Origin: Streptomyces niger
GTDB lineage: Bacteria > Actinomycetota > Actinomycetes > Streptomycetales > Streptomycetaceae
Length of the DNA stretch: 64,000 nucleotides
NCBI RefSeq assembly: GCF_000718305.1
Contig: NZ_JOFQ01000004.1
Location: 186,001-250,000 of the forward strand
Direction of reading: 5' to 3'
The position numbers and the translations under genes were made by a program. The notes beneath the pieces were generated by a model. It did no database searches. It was given only the letters and a program-made list of their open reading frames with translations, and was not told where the DNA came from. Below, piece after piece: positions 18,387 through 27,695 of the stretch. The first letter of the stretch is position 1. The number at the start of each line of letters is the position of its first letter.

Positions 18387-18746
18387 ATGCCTGCCACACC
18401 TGCACGGAACACGGGCGCGCGGAAGACGGTCGCGCGGAACGCGCTGGCCACGATGGCGCTGATCGGCGCGGTCGTCGCGGCGCCCACGGCGGCGTACGCG
18501 GCCCCGACGCTCACGGGCGGCTCGCACGGCAGCAGTAGCAGCAGCGGCGGATCGAGCTCCGGTGGCGTGTCCAAGACCGGCTCCAAGGGCAGCAGCTCCG
18601 GCGGCTACCACTCCTCGGGCAGCTGGACCGGCTCGAACAGCTCCAGCCACGGCGGCTCGGTGCCCTGGTGGCTGATCGCCCTCGTCGTCGGCGGAGGCGG
18701 CCTCGTCTGGCATTTCGTCCGCGGTCGCCGCGCCAGCAGCGACTGA
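18387..18746 (+). CDS. Small exported Ser/Gly-rich protein with C-terminal membrane anchor
   Basis: A 119-residue protein. A basic N-terminus (ARKTVARN) leads into a hydrophobic signal segment (ALATMALIGAVVAAP) with a likely cleavage after AAYA. Then comes a low-complexity Ser/Gly linker of about 50 residues, a single C-terminal transmembrane helix (VPWWLIALVVGGGGLVWHF) and a short basic tail (VRGRRASSD). The topology is thus surface-exposed linker, membrane anchor, cytoplasmic tail. There is no LPxTG. The start is ATG 18387, with GGGGGA six bases upstream; the longer in-frame start at 18351 has no ribosome-binding site. No enzymatic domain is visible. It may be a cell-envelope stalk or adhesin-like peptide. 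Confidence 0.72.
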   Translation: MPATPARNTGARKTVARNALATMALIGAVVAAPTAAYAAPTLTGGSHGSSSSSGGSSSGGVSKTGSKGSSSGGYHSSGSWTGSNSSSHGGSVPWWLIALVVGGGGLVWHFVRGRRASSD

Positions 18747-18855
18747 CCGCCCGCCCGCGGCCACTCCCCCGCCCGGACCCGTTCCGCTCTCCGTCACGGC
18801 GGCGTACAACGGTGTCGCACGTTCCAGGGATGGCGTCCGAAGGCAGGGGGCACAG

Positions 18856-20388
18856 ATGCAACGGCGTGACGTACTGAGAATGTCGGCCGCCGCGGGGGCC
18901 GCGGGAGTGCTTACGCTCGCCCCCGTGACCTTCGCAGGCGCCGAGCAGCGCACGGCCGGAGCGGCCCGCCCCGACGGATCCGGCGGACCGGCCGAGGAGA
19001 CCCGTACCGTCTCCGGCCATCTCCCCACCGGTGCCCCCGACTACGTCTACGTTCCGGTGGAAGTCCCGCGCGGCGTCCGCGAGATCGCGGTCTCGTACCG
19101 GTACGACAAGCCGACCGTCCCCGCGGGCACCAACGGCAACGCCTGCGACATCGGCATCTTCGACCAGCGCGGCACGGAGCTGGGCGGCGCCGGCTTCCGC
19201 GGCTGGTCCGGCGGGGCGCGCACGGAGTTCTTCCTCCGCGCCGACGCCGCGACGCCCGGCTATCTCCCCGGGCCGGTCCACCCCGGCACCTGGCACATCG
19301 CCCTCGGCCCCTACACCGTCGCGCCCCAGGGCATGGACTACGAGATCACCGTCACCCTGCGGTACGGCCCGGCGGGCACGACGCCGAAGCCGGTCCACCC
19401 GCCCGAGCGCGCCAAGGGCCGCGGCCGGGCGTGGTACCGCGGCGACAACCACCTCCACAGCATCCACTCCGACGGCAGACGCACCCCCGCGGAGATCGCC
19501 GCCCTGGCCAGGGCGGCGGGCCTGGACTTCATCACCACCACCGAGCACAACACCACCTCCTCCCACGGCGCGTGGGAGGGCCTGTGGGGCGACGATCTGC
19601 TCATCCTCACCGGCGAGGAGATCACCACGCGCAACGGCCACGTGGTCGCCATGGGCACCGACCCCGGCGTCTTCGTGGACTGGCGGTACCGCGCCCGGGA
19701 CAACGCCTTCGGGAGGTTCGCGCGGGCCGTCCGCCGGGCCGGCGGCCTGGTCGTCCCCGCGCACCCGCACGCCACCTGCATCGGCTGCAACTGGAAGTTC
19801 GGGCTGAACGAGGCCGACGCGGTGGAGGTGTGGAACGGCCCGTACACCGCGGACGACGAGGTCACGCTCGCGGAGTGGGACAACACGCTGGTCGCCCACG
19901 CCCAGGGCCGCGGCGCATGGCTCCCCGCTGTCGGACACAGCGACGCGCACCGCGACCCGGACGTGGTGGGCCTGCCGCAGACGGTGGTGCTCGCCGACGA
20001 CCTCTCCCGGCAGGCCGTCCAGGACGGCATACGGGCGGGCCGCGTCTGGATCGCCGAGTCAGCGAAGATCGGCCTGTCCTTCTCCGTCACCGGGGAGCGC
20101 GGGGAGCACGCCGGCATCGGCGAGCGGCTGCGGGTGGCCGGTGCGTCCGTGGTGACCGCCCGGCTGGCCGTCGACGGCGCCCCCGGCTGCACGGTCTCGT
20201 ACGTCACCGACCAGGGCCTGCGGTACTCCGAACCGCTGCCGGAGTCCGGCTCCGGCACGGTCCGCTGGCGGACCACGGCCGACAACGTTGCCTACATCCG
20301 CGCCGAGATCCGCCACCCGGCGACGACGCCGGGCCTGCCGGGCCCGATGGCGGCGCTGACCAACCCCGTGTTCGTGGGACGCGGGTGA
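18856..20388 (+). CDS. Tat-exported PHP-domain metallophosphoesterase (CehA/McbA family)
   Basis: A 510-residue protein. Its N-terminus MQRRDVLRMSAAAGAAGVLTL has the RRDVL twin-arginine motif, so it is probably exported folded through Tat. An N-terminal beta domain (about 45-190) precedes a PHP-type metal-dependent hydrolase domain. Metal ligands appear in order: GDNHLHSIHSDG (H-x-H), the TTTEHNTTSSHG loop, the VVPAHPHATCIGCN loop and the GHSDAHRDPD loop. Family members hydrolyse phosphoesters or, in CehA, a carbamate. Its substrate is unknown. It ends in a strong shared terminator facing the permease gene. Confidence 0.85.
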   Translation: MQRRDVLRMSAAAGAAGVLTLAPVTFAGAEQRTAGAARPDGSGGPAEETRTVSGHLPTGAPDYVYVPVEVPRGVREIAVSYRYDKPTVPAGTNGNACDIGIFDQRGTELGGAGFRGWSGGARTEFFLRADAATPGYLPGPVHPGTWHIALGPYTVAPQGMDYEITVTLRYGPAGTTPKPVHPPERAKGRGRAWYRGDNHLHSIHSDGRRTPAEIAALARAAGLDFITTTEHNTTSSHGAWEGLWGDDLLILTGEEITTRNGHVVAMGTDPGVFVDWRYRARDNAFGRFARAVRRAGGLVVPAHPHATCIGCNWKFGLNEADAVEVWNGPYTADDEVTLAEWDNTLVAHAQGRGAWLPAVGHSDAHRDPDVVGLPQTVVLADDLSRQAVQDGIRAGRVWIAESAKIGLSFSVTGERGEHAGIGERLRVAGASVVTARLAVDGAPGCTVSYVTDQGLRYSEPLPESGSGTVRWRTTADNVAYIRAEIRHPATTPGLPGPMAALTNPVFVGRG

Positions 20389-20389
20389 G

Positions 20390-20425
20390 GGGCGGGGGCG
20401 GCAGGAAGAGCTGCCGCCCCCGCCC
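20390..20425. terminator. Bidirectional terminator between convergent genes
   Basis: A perfect 15-bp stem: GGGCGGGGGCGGCAG (20390-20404) with CTGCCGCCCCCGCCC (20411-20425), loop GAAGAG. It touches the stop of the permease gene at 20426 and follows the PHP gene stop by 1 base. Confidence 0.78.
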
Positions 20426-21994
20426 TCAGTCCTCGACCACCAGCGCCGGCGTGCTGCGGGTCAGCACCTCGCCGCGGAAGAAGGCCGGGCTGCGGCGCTG
20501 CATGACGAGCATGAGGACCAGGCCGAGGACGAGCAGGCCGACGCCGATGACGAAGACCGAGCCGATGCCGAAGACGGAGCTGCCGGTGCCGTAGGCCGGG
20601 TCCCAGATGTCGACGAGCGTCTTCACGAAGACGCCGGTCAGCAACAGCCCGCCGAGGGTCGGGAAGACGCCCTTGAAGAGCAGGTCGCGGACGGAGTTCC
20701 GCAGGTCGGCACGGAAGTACCAGGCGCAGGCGAAGGCCGTGATCGCGTAGTAGAAGCAGATCATGAGGCCGAGCGCGTAGATCGTGTCGACCAGGACGTT
20801 CTCACTGAGGAAGGTCATCACGGCGTAGAAGACGCCGGTGGCGATGCCGGCCGCGATGGTGGCGCGGCCCGGGGACCGGAACCGCGGGTGGATGCGGGCG
20901 AAGGACGCCGGCAGCGCCTCGTACGTGGACATCGCCAGGACCGTGCGGGCGACCGGGATGAAGGTGGTCTGCAGCGAGGCGGCGGCCGAGGCGAGTACGG
21001 CGATGAAGAGCAGCACGCCGAGGGCCGGGCCCATGACCGGTCCGGCGAGGGTCGCGAAGACGTTGTCCGAGGTGTCGGGGTTGCCCAGGCCCAGGCCCTT
21101 GGTGCCGACGCCGGAGAACATCTGCGCGGCCACCGCGGTGGTCAGGTAGGAGCCGATGAGGACGACCATGGCGAGCATGGCGGCGCGGCCGGGCGTCTTC
21201 TCGCTGCCGGAGGTCTCCTCGTTCACGGTGAGGCAGGTGTCCCAGCCCCAGAACATGAAGATCGAGAGGGAGAGTCCGGCGGTGAAGGAGGCGAACGACT
21301 TGACCTCGAAGGGGTTCAGCCAGGACCAGTGGAAGTCGATGGAGCCGGCGAAGTCGCCGGCCCCGGCCTTGCCGATGGCCATCGCGACGAACACGACCAG
21401 GACGGCGAGTTGCAGGCCGACCAGCGCGTACTGGATGCCCTTGGTGGTGGTCACGCCGCGGTAGCTGATCGCGGTGGCGATGGCGACGAAGGCGAGACAG
21501 GTCAGGACGTGGACGGGCTTGTTGCCGTCCAGCGCTGCGACGGAGTCACTGCTCGTGAGCTGGCCGAGGAGGAGGTAGAAGAAGGAGGTGGCGACGCCGG
21601 CGAGGTTCGACAGCACGATGATCGTCGCGATCACGAGGCCCCAGCCGCACATCCAGCCGACCCGGGGCCCGAAGGCCTGCACCGTCCAGGTGAAGGAGGT
21701 GCCGCAGTCGGGGACGGCCTTGTTGAGCTCGCGGTACGCGAACGCGACCAGCAGCATCGGCAGGAAGCCCGCGAGGAAGACCGCGGGCATCTGGAGGCCG
21801 ACCTCGCCCACGGTGGGGCCGAGGGTGGAGGTCAGGCAGTAGACGGGCCCGACGGTGGACACACCGATGACGGCGCTGCCCAGCAGGCCGACGGAGTTGC
21901 CGCTGAGGCCTTTGCTGCGGGTTTCGCCCGACGCGTCGCCATTGACGCTCGTTACCGTGTCTCCGGCCGGTGGCCGAGGGTCTACCTGAACCAT
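20426..21994 (-). CDS. APC-family amino acid permease
   Basis: A 522-residue membrane protein with about 12 hydrophobic helices. After a hydrophilic N-terminus (1-28) the first helix carries the APC signature GLLGSAVIGVSTVGPVYCL, with the broken-helix glycine region. Then come AFAYRELNKAVPDCGTSFTWT (the conserved acidic/aromatic loop after TM2) and FMFWGWDTCLTVNEET (TM6 region), both typical of the family. The C-terminus ends in a short cytoplasmic tail. It probably exchanges or imports amino acids or amines by a proton- or gradient-driven mechanism; the substrate is not readable. ATG start at 21994. It has no regulon palindrome, so I do not link it to the pathway. Confidence 0.87.
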   Translation of the reverse strand: MVQVDPRPPAGDTVTSVNGDASGETRSKGLSGNSVGLLGSAVIGVSTVGPVYCLTSTLGPTVGEVGLQMPAVFLAGFLPMLLVAFAYRELNKAVPDCGTSFTWTVQAFGPRVGWMCGWGLVIATIIVLSNLAGVATSFFYLLLGQLTSSDSVAALDGNKPVHVLTCLAFVAIATAISYRGVTTTKGIQYALVGLQLAVLVVFVAMAIGKAGAGDFAGSIDFHWSWLNPFEVKSFASFTAGLSLSIFMFWGWDTCLTVNEETSGSEKTPGRAAMLAMVVLIGSYLTTAVAAQMFSGVGTKGLGLGNPDTSDNVFATLAGPVMGPALGVLLFIAVLASAAASLQTTFIPVARTVLAMSTYEALPASFARIHPRFRSPGRATIAAGIATGVFYAVMTFLSENVLVDTIYALGLMICFYYAITAFACAWYFRADLRNSVRDLLFKGVFPTLGGLLLTGVFVKTLVDIWDPAYGTGSSVFGIGSVFVIGVGLLVLGLVLMLVMQRRSPAFFRGEVLTRSTPALVVED

Positions 21995-22236
21995 GAACAG
22001 GACGTTAAGCGCTGCTGTATTCGCAACCGGACGATCGAACTCCGCCCCTTGAACCTTGCTTGTGAAGGCACATCCCGCGAATTACCCGATCGATAAAAGG
22101 CTCGACGCGCTATTCACCAAGTAACAGCAAGGTCCAATAGTTGAGAACCGGATTACGGGAACCGCAGCCATGTCCGTTTTGTTGCGGTTCAAAATTTTCC
22201 CGCCGCTGTCCGTTATTCGGACTCCGGGTCGCGTCC

Positions 22237-23694
22237 TCACCCCGGCCAGACGAGCGACTGGAGTTCGCTGTACGCACGGAGCGCGTAGGAGCCGACGTCG
22301 CGCCCCACGCCGCTCTGCTTGAAGCCGCCGAACGGGGCCTCCATGTTGCGGCCGACCGTGTTGATGCCGACCCCGCCCGCGCGCAGCCGGCGGGCGACCC
22401 GGAAGGCCCGCGCGACATCGCCGGACCAGACGTAGTCGATCAGGCCGTAGTCGCTGTCGTCGGCGAGCGCGACGGCCTCTTCCTCGTCGTCGAAGGGCAG
22501 GACCGCGACGACCGGGCCGAAGATCTCCTCTCGGACGATCCGCATTCCGGGGGCGCAGTCGGCGAAGAGGGTGGGGGCCACGTACCAGCCGCGGTCCCCG
22601 GCCGGGCGTGCGCCGCCCGCGACCAGCCGGGCCCCCTCCTTGCGGCCCAGTTCGACGTACGCCTCGACACGGTCGCGGTGGGCGGCGGAGATGACCGGGC
22701 CGACGACCGTGTCCCGCTCCTTCGGGTCACCCACCTTCAGCGCCCCGGCGTACCGCGCGAGCCCCTCGACCAGCCGGTCGTACACGCCCCGCTGGGCGAG
22801 CACCCGGGTGGGCGCGGTGCAGATCTGGCCGCTGTAGAAGGAGAAGGTGGTCCCGATACCGGCCACGGCGGCCGGCAGGTCGGCGTCGTCGAAGACCAGT
22901 GCGGCGCCCTTGCCGCCCAACTCCATCAGCTGGCGTTTCATGCCACGGCCGCACTCCTCGGCGATGGCGCGGCCGACCTGCGTGCTGCCGGTGAAGCTGA
23001 CCATGTCCACGTCCGGCGCGTCGACCGCGGCCGCGCCCACGTCGGGGCGGGAGCCGGTGACCACGTTGACCACGCCGGGTGGCGCCCCCGCCTCGGCCAG
23101 CGCCTCGGCCAGCCGGAGCACGGACAGCGGGTCCTGGGGCGCGGGCTTGACGAGCACGGTGTTGCCCATGGCGAGGGCCGGGGCGATCTTGCCTGCCGGG
23201 TTGGCCCAGGGGTTGTTGTAGGAGGTGATGCAGGTGACGACGCCGACCGGGCGGCGTACGGCAAGGGCACCGAGGACGGCCGCCTTCCCCATCGGCCCGG
23301 CCGCGTTGACCTGCGGCGGCAGGGGCTCCTCGACCGGTTCCAGGGCGCCGCGGGCGTACCGCTCAAACCGGGCGGCGCCCACCGCGACCTGCATGCCCCG
23401 CGCGGTGGCGGTGGTCGCGCCGGATTCCGCGCGGGCCAGCTCCGCGCACGGTCCGGCCCGGTCCCGGATGAGCTGCGCCGTACGGGCCAGGATGCGGGCG
23501 CGTTCCTCGGGGGCGGTGCGCGACCAGCCGTCGAACGCCTCGCGGGCGGCGGCGGCCGCCGCGTGCACCTGCTCCCGGCTCGCCTCGGGGGCGAGGCCGA
23601 CGACCTCTTCGGTCGCCGGGTCGGTCACTTCGTAGTGGCCGTGGTCCGGGTCGACCCAGCGGCCCCCGATGAACAGCCGCTCCCCCTCCCTCAC
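22237..23694 (-). CDS. Aldehyde dehydrogenase (NAD(P)+)
   Basis: A 485-residue aldehyde dehydrogenase. It has the family order: TCITSYNNPWANPAGKIAPALAMGN (cofactor fold), VLVKPAPQDPLS with the cofactor lysine, FTGSTQVGRAI, the general-base glutamate in LMELGGKGAALVF, and the nucleophile cysteine in FYSGQICTAPTRVL. EEIFGPVVAVLPFD and the FGGFKQSGVGRD tail complete the match. The start is GTG 23694, overlapping the TGA of the amidohydrolase as GTGA, so the genes are translationally coupled. It is third in the operon LLM - amidohydrolase - ALDH, which has a perfect regulon palindrome in front. It likely oxidises an aldehyde released by the two upstream enzymes. Confidence 0.9.
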   Translation of the reverse strand: MREGERLFIGGRWVDPDHGHYEVTDPATEEVVGLAPEASREQVHAAAAAAREAFDGWSRTAPEERARILARTAQLIRDRAGPCAELARAESGATTATARGMQVAVGAARFERYARGALEPVEEPLPPQVNAAGPMGKAAVLGALAVRRPVGVVTCITSYNNPWANPAGKIAPALAMGNTVLVKPAPQDPLSVLRLAEALAEAGAPPGVVNVVTGSRPDVGAAAVDAPDVDMVSFTGSTQVGRAIAEECGRGMKRQLMELGGKGAALVFDDADLPAAVAGIGTTFSFYSGQICTAPTRVLAQRGVYDRLVEGLARYAGALKVGDPKERDTVVGPVISAAHRDRVEAYVELGRKEGARLVAGGARPAGDRGWYVAPTLFADCAPGMRIVREEIFGPVVAVLPFDDEEEAVALADDSDYGLIDYVWSGDVARAFRVARRLRAGGVGINTVGRNMEAPFGGFKQSGVGRDVGSYALRAYSELQSLVWPG

Positions 23695-25430
23695 CGGGTG
23701 CTCACCGTCTCCGTGTCCCGCCCGGAGCGCAGTACCTTCCCGGGTACGGCGCCGGTCAGCTCGTCGTCGCGCAGGGTCTGTACGCCGTTGACGCGGACGC
23801 TCACCACGCCCAGCGCGCGCGAGTCGAGCCGGGGGCTGTCGCCGGGCAGGTCGTGGACGAGGGTGGCGGGTCCGGCGTCGATCCGTTCGGGGTCGAAGAG
23901 GACGAGGTCCGCGTGGTACCCCTCGGCGATGCGGCCGCGGTCGCGCAGCCCGAAGAGGCGTGCGGGGGCGTCGGTGAGCATCCGCACGGCGCGTTCCAGG
24001 CCGACCAGCCGGCGTCCGCGCAGGCAGTCGCCGAGGAAGCGGGTGGTGTACGGGGCGCCGCACATCCGGTCCAGGTGGGCACCCGCGTCGGAGCCGCCGA
24101 GGAGGACGTCCTCGTGTTCCCAGGTCTGCCGGCGCAGTTCCCAGCTGTCGGGGTCGTTGTCGGTGGGCATGGGCCACAGGACGGTGCGGAGGTCGTCGGC
24201 CGCGCAGATCTCGACCAGGCAGTGGAAGGGGTCGAGGCCGCGTTCGGCGGCGATGTCGCGGACGACGCGGCCGCTGAGGCCTTCGTTGGCGGCCGAGTAG
24301 GTGTCGCCGATGACGTACCGGTCGAAGCGGGCCAGCCGCCGGAAGACGCCGGCTTCCTTGCTGTCGGCGCGGCGGAGCATCTCCTCGCGTACGGCCGGGT
24401 CGCGCAGCCTGGCGATCCGCTCCGCCACCGGCAGTCCCAGGATGTCGCCCCAGCCGGGGATGAGGTTGAGGGCGCAGAAGGTGCCGAGGGACATGTTCAT
24501 GGGCGTGAGGATCGGCATGGTGAGGGCGACGATCCGGCCGCCTTCCTTGCGGGCCCGTTCACCGGCCAGGAGCTGGCGGGGCACCCGTTCCGGGACCGCG
24601 GCGTCGATGGTGAGGACGTTCCAGTTCAGCGGCCGTCCGGCGGCTGCCGACATGGCGACGAAGAGGTCGATCTCGGCGTCGGAGAACTGGTCGAGGCAGC
24701 CGGCGACGATGGCTTCGATCTGGGTGCCCTCGTGGTCGGCGACGGCTCGGGAGAGGGCGAGCAGTTCGTCCGGGCCGGCGTGCCGGGAGGCGACGGGCGC
24801 GCCGTCGCCGTCGGAGTGCGAGGAGGACTGGGTGGTGGACAGGCCCCAGGCGCCCGCGTCCATCGACTCGTGAAACAGGTCCAGCATGTCCTGGAGCTGT
24901 CCGGGGGTGGGCCGGCCGCCGATGGCGTCGGCGCCCATGACGTGCCGGCGCAGTGCGCAGTGGCCGACCATGAAGCCGGCGTTGACGGCGGTCCGCCCTT
25001 CGAGGGCGTCGAGGTAGTCGCCGAAGGTGTGCCAGTTCCAGGGGGCGCCCTGTTCGAGGGCGACGAGGGACATGCCTTCGACCTTGCTCATCATGCGCCG
25101 GGTGTAGTCGGCGTCCTCGGCGCGGCGGGGGTTCAGCGGGGCGAGGGTGAAGCCGCAGTTGCCGCCGACGACCGTGGTGACGCCGTGGTGCATGGAGGGT
25201 GTGGCGTAGGGGTCCCAGAAGAGCTGTGCGTCGTAGTGGGTGTGCGGGTCGACGAAGCCGGGGGCGAGGACGAGGCCTTGGGCGTCCTCGCTGGTGCGGG
25301 CGGGTTCGGCGACCGTACCGGGGTCGGCGACCACGGCGATCCGGCCGTCGCGGATGCCGAGGTCGGCCGGGTACGCGGGGGCGCCCGTGCCGTCGACGAC
25401 GGTGGCGCCCTTGATCAGGTGGTCGAGCAT
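23691..25430 (-). CDS. Amidohydrolase, N-acyl-D-amino-acid deacylase-like
   Basis: A 579-residue metal-dependent amidohydrolase of the D-aminoacylase group (COG3653-like). Metal ligands appear in VDPHTHYDAQLFWDP (H-x-H near residue 66) and a GGNCGFTLAP cysteine region typical of the group. GHCALRRHVMG supplies another histidine, and the active-site aspartate is in LLGGSDAGAHLDRM. The C-terminal beta-sandwich closes with the DLVLFDPERI segment. ATG 25430 has GAGGAGG nearby. The true substrate may be any cyclic or acyl amide and need not be a D-amino acid. Second gene in the operon with the LLM oxidoreductase (33 bases upstream) and the ALDH (overlapping). Confidence 0.87.
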   Translation of the reverse strand: MLDHLIKGATVVDGTGAPAYPADLGIRDGRIAVVADPGTVAEPARTSEDAQGLVLAPGFVDPHTHYDAQLFWDPYATPSMHHGVTTVVGGNCGFTLAPLNPRRAEDADYTRRMMSKVEGMSLVALEQGAPWNWHTFGDYLDALEGRTAVNAGFMVGHCALRRHVMGADAIGGRPTPGQLQDMLDLFHESMDAGAWGLSTTQSSSHSDGDGAPVASRHAGPDELLALSRAVADHEGTQIEAIVAGCLDQFSDAEIDLFVAMSAAAGRPLNWNVLTIDAAVPERVPRQLLAGERARKEGGRIVALTMPILTPMNMSLGTFCALNLIPGWGDILGLPVAERIARLRDPAVREEMLRRADSKEAGVFRRLARFDRYVIGDTYSAANEGLSGRVVRDIAAERGLDPFHCLVEICAADDLRTVLWPMPTDNDPDSWELRRQTWEHEDVLLGGSDAGAHLDRMCGAPYTTRFLGDCLRGRRLVGLERAVRMLTDAPARLFGLRDRGRIAEGYHADLVLFDPERIDAGPATLVHDLPGDSPRLDSRALGVVSVRVNGVQTLRDDELTGAVPGKVLRSGRDTETVSTR

Positions 25431-25462
25431 GGTGCCGGTCCTCCTCTCGGGCAGTGGGCGGG

Positions 25463-26587
25463 TCAGCCGGCCGCCCGGCGGAACCGCGTGGTGCGGTGCA
25501 CGGGGTCGGTGTCGATCTTGGGGATGACGTGTTCGCCGAGCAGCTTGATGGTGGTGAGGGTGTCCTCGCGGGAGACGCCGACGGGCAGGCCGAAGGAGAG
25601 CTGGTCGGCGCCGGCCTGTTCCCAGCGCTTGCACTGCCGCAGGACCTCGTCCGGGTCGCCGCAGATCATCAGTTCCTCGGCGATCAGCAGCTCGATGATC
25701 TCCTCGGTGTAGTCGGGGAGCAGTTCGGGCCACTCCGGGATGCCGTCGGGCCGCGGGAACGTGTCGTGGTAGCGGAAGAGCAGCGACTGGAGGTAGTTCA
25801 GCCCGCCGTTGACGGCGATCTCGACAGCTTTCCGGTGAGTCTCGGCGCAGATCGCGGTGGAGGTGACCATGACGTTGTCGTTGACGAAGGCGCCGACCGG
25901 TTCGGCCTCCCGGATCGCCGACTTGTAGGACTCCAGGACCCATTCCATGTCGGAGACCTTCTGCACGCTGAAGCCGAGGACGCCGAGGCCCTTCCTGGCG
26001 GCCATGGCGTACGAGGAGGGGGAGCCGGCGGCGTACCACATGGGCGGGTGGCCCTTGCCGTACGGCTTGGGGAGGACCTTGCGCGGCGGCAGTTCCCAGT
26101 GCTTGCCCTTGAAGCCGACGTACTCGTCCTGGAGCCACATCTTGGGGAACTCCGCGATGGTCTCCTCCCAGAGCTCCTTGGTGTGGTTCATGTCGGTGAC
26201 GCCCGGCATGAAGCCGAGGATCTCGTGGCTGCCGGCGCCGCGCCCGGAGCCGAACTCGAAACGGCCGCCGGAGAGGTGGTCGAGCATCGCGACCTTCTCG
26301 GCGACCTTGACGGGGTGGTTGACGGGGGCGAGCGGGTTGAAGATGCCGGAGCCGAGGTGGATGCGTTCGGTGGCGTGCGCGAGATAGCCGAGGAAGACGT
26401 CGTTGGCGGAGAGGTGGGAGTACTCCTCCAGGAAGTGGTGTTCGGAGGCCCAGGCGTACTTGAAGCCGGACCGGTCCGCCTGGATGACGTACTCGGTCTC
26501 CTCGATCAGCGCCTTGTGCTCCGCCTCCGGGTCGGCCGCCGCGCGTGCCGCCGGAACGTATCCCTGTACAAAGAGCCCGAATTCCAA
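25463..26587 (-). CDS. LLM-class flavin/F420-dependent oxidoreductase
   Basis: A 374-residue luciferase-like TIM-barrel enzyme. Signatures include FKYAWASEHHFLEEYSHLS (conserved SEHHF), IHLGSGIFNPLAPVNHP, LDHLSGGRFEFGSGRGAG and the late GDPDEVLRQCKRWEQAGADQL. The SEHHF form is typical of the FMN bacterial-luciferase-like branch, so it may be a monooxygenase. The start is TTG 26587: no ATG fits, and GGAGG lies 9 bases before. It is first in the operon. A perfect regulon palindrome ends 22 bases upstream. I infer an oxygenation or dehydrogenation step at the head of this branch. Confidence 0.85.
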   Translation of the reverse strand: MEFGLFVQGYVPAARAAADPEAEHKALIEETEYVIQADRSGFKYAWASEHHFLEEYSHLSANDVFLGYLAHATERIHLGSGIFNPLAPVNHPVKVAEKVAMLDHLSGGRFEFGSGRGAGSHEILGFMPGVTDMNHTKELWEETIAEFPKMWLQDEYVGFKGKHWELPPRKVLPKPYGKGHPPMWYAAGSPSSYAMAARKGLGVLGFSVQKVSDMEWVLESYKSAIREAEPVGAFVNDNVMVTSTAICAETHRKAVEIAVNGGLNYLQSLLFRYHDTFPRPDGIPEWPELLPDYTEEIIELLIAEELMICGDPDEVLRQCKRWEQAGADQLSFGLPVGVSREDTLTTIKLLGEHVIPKIDTDPVHRTTRFRRAAG

Positions 26588-26609
26588 GGGGTCCGCCCTC
26601 CTCGATTTT

Positions 26610-26624
26610 CTGACGCTCCGTCAG
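26610..26624. promoter_or_regulatory. Regulon palindrome, copy 3 (perfect)
   Basis: CTGACG-CTC-CGTCAG, symmetrical one base further on each side (T...A). It lies 22 bases upstream of the TTG start of the LLM-amidohydrolase-ALDH operon. Confidence 0.78.
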
Positions 26625-26717
26625 ATTCAATGCGTCGACTGTTCCACCGGCGACCGGCCCGGTCAATACCTGATGGCCCGTGCCCCGCGCCCGCGCTCTC
26701 GGTACGCCGCGGCCGGG

Positions 26718-27695
26718 TCAGCGGGTGAGCAGCGGGGCCACGTCCGCGCCGAAGGCCGCCATCTGATCGGTCAGCTCGGCGCGGCTGCGGCTGCGGAAGC
26801 GGATCTGGAGCTGGTGCACGCCGATGGCCGCGTACTCCCGCAGCGAGGCCGCGATGCGCTCCGGGGAGCCGGTGACCGCCCCCTTGCCGGTGTCCCAGCC
26901 GGGCTCTCCCACGTACAGCGGCTCGGCGATCGCGCCGATCACCAGCGGCGCGCGCACGCCCGCCTTCTCACGAAGCGCCCGCAGCCCGGCGATCTGGCCG
27001 GGCAGCCGGTCCCTGCGGTCGCCCTGCGGGAGCCAGCCGTCGCCGCGCTCGGCGGCCCGGCGCACGGCGGCGGGCGAGGAGCCGCCGACCCAGAGCGGCG
27101 GGCGGGGCGTCTGCACCGGCCGCGGCGCCTGCCCCAAACCCTCGAAGGAGAACCGTTCCCCCGCGAACGTCGGGAACTCCTCCGGCCCGAGGGCCGTTTT
27201 CAAGGCGTCCACCGTCTCGTCCAGTACGGCCCCCCGCCCCTCGAAGTCCACCCCCAGCGCCTCGAACTCCTCCCGTACGTGCCCGGCCCCGACACCGAGG
27301 ATCAGCCGCCCGCCGGACAGCGCGTCCAGCGTGGCGTAACTCTTCGCCGTGAGCAGCGGGTGCCGCAGCCCGACCACGGCGACATGGCTCAGCAGCCGTA
27401 CGTGCTGCGTCACGGCCGCGAGGTGCGCGAGCGTCGCCACGGGGTCGTACCAGACCGTGCTCATCGCTCCGGCCAGCCGGCGCGGGATCGCCACATGCTC
27501 GCAGCAGGCCACATACGCGAAGCCGTGCCGGTCGGCGGCCCTGGCGATCTCCACCAGGTCGGCGGGGCCCGCGGCCGCCTCCCAGGCCTCGGTGTAAAGC
27601 GTGCTCTGCGACTGCACGGGCAGCTGCATGCCGTACACGAGCCGGCCCTCGGGCGGCCGCCACACCTGCCCAGGTGGTGGTGCCGGGGCGGTCAC
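26718..27695 (-). CDS. LLM-class oxidoreductase, probable F420 user
   Basis: A 325-residue luciferase-like protein, second in a two-gene operon. Landmarks are FAYVACCEHVAIPRRLAG near residue 65, VRLLSHVAVVGLRHPLL, LDALSGGRLILGVGAGHVREEF, PPLWVGGSSPAAVRRAAERGDGW and the C-terminal VHQLQIRFRSRS. This arrangement fits the F420-dependent LLM branch (TIGR03619-like). The start is GTG 27695, overlapping the TGA of the amidohydrolase as GTGA; the much longer open frame upstream is a shadow. With its partner it lies under a perfect regulon palindrome. It may reduce or oxidise the product of the amidohydrolase/decarboxylase. Confidence 0.84.
   Translation of the reverse strand: MTAPAPPPGQVWRPPEGRLVYGMQLPVQSQSTLYTEAWEAAAGPADLVEIARAADRHGFAYVACCEHVAIPRRLAGAMSTVWYDPVATLAHLAAVTQHVRLLSHVAVVGLRHPLLTAKSYATLDALSGGRLILGVGAGHVREEFEALGVDFEGRGAVLDETVDALKTALGPEEFPTFAGERFSFEGLGQAPRPVQTPRPPLWVGGSSPAAVRRAAERGDGWLPQGDRRDRLPGQIAGLRALREKAGVRAPLVIGAIAEPLYVGEPGWDTGKGAVTGSPERIAASLREYAAIGVHQLQIRFRSRSRAELTDQMAAFGADVAPLLTR

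Noticed and set aside
22000..22236. AT-richer gap between the permease and ALDH genes considered as foreign DNA or a small gene
   Set aside because: No ORF with protein character, no repeats at the ends and no mobile-element gene; most simply promoter and 3' flank.
23691..26666. One 991-codon gene joining the amidohydrolase with an N-terminal extension
   Set aside because: The first 410 codons are antiphase to the LLM gene and read as Arg/Gly-rich noise; ATG 25430 with GAGGAGG starts the real protein.
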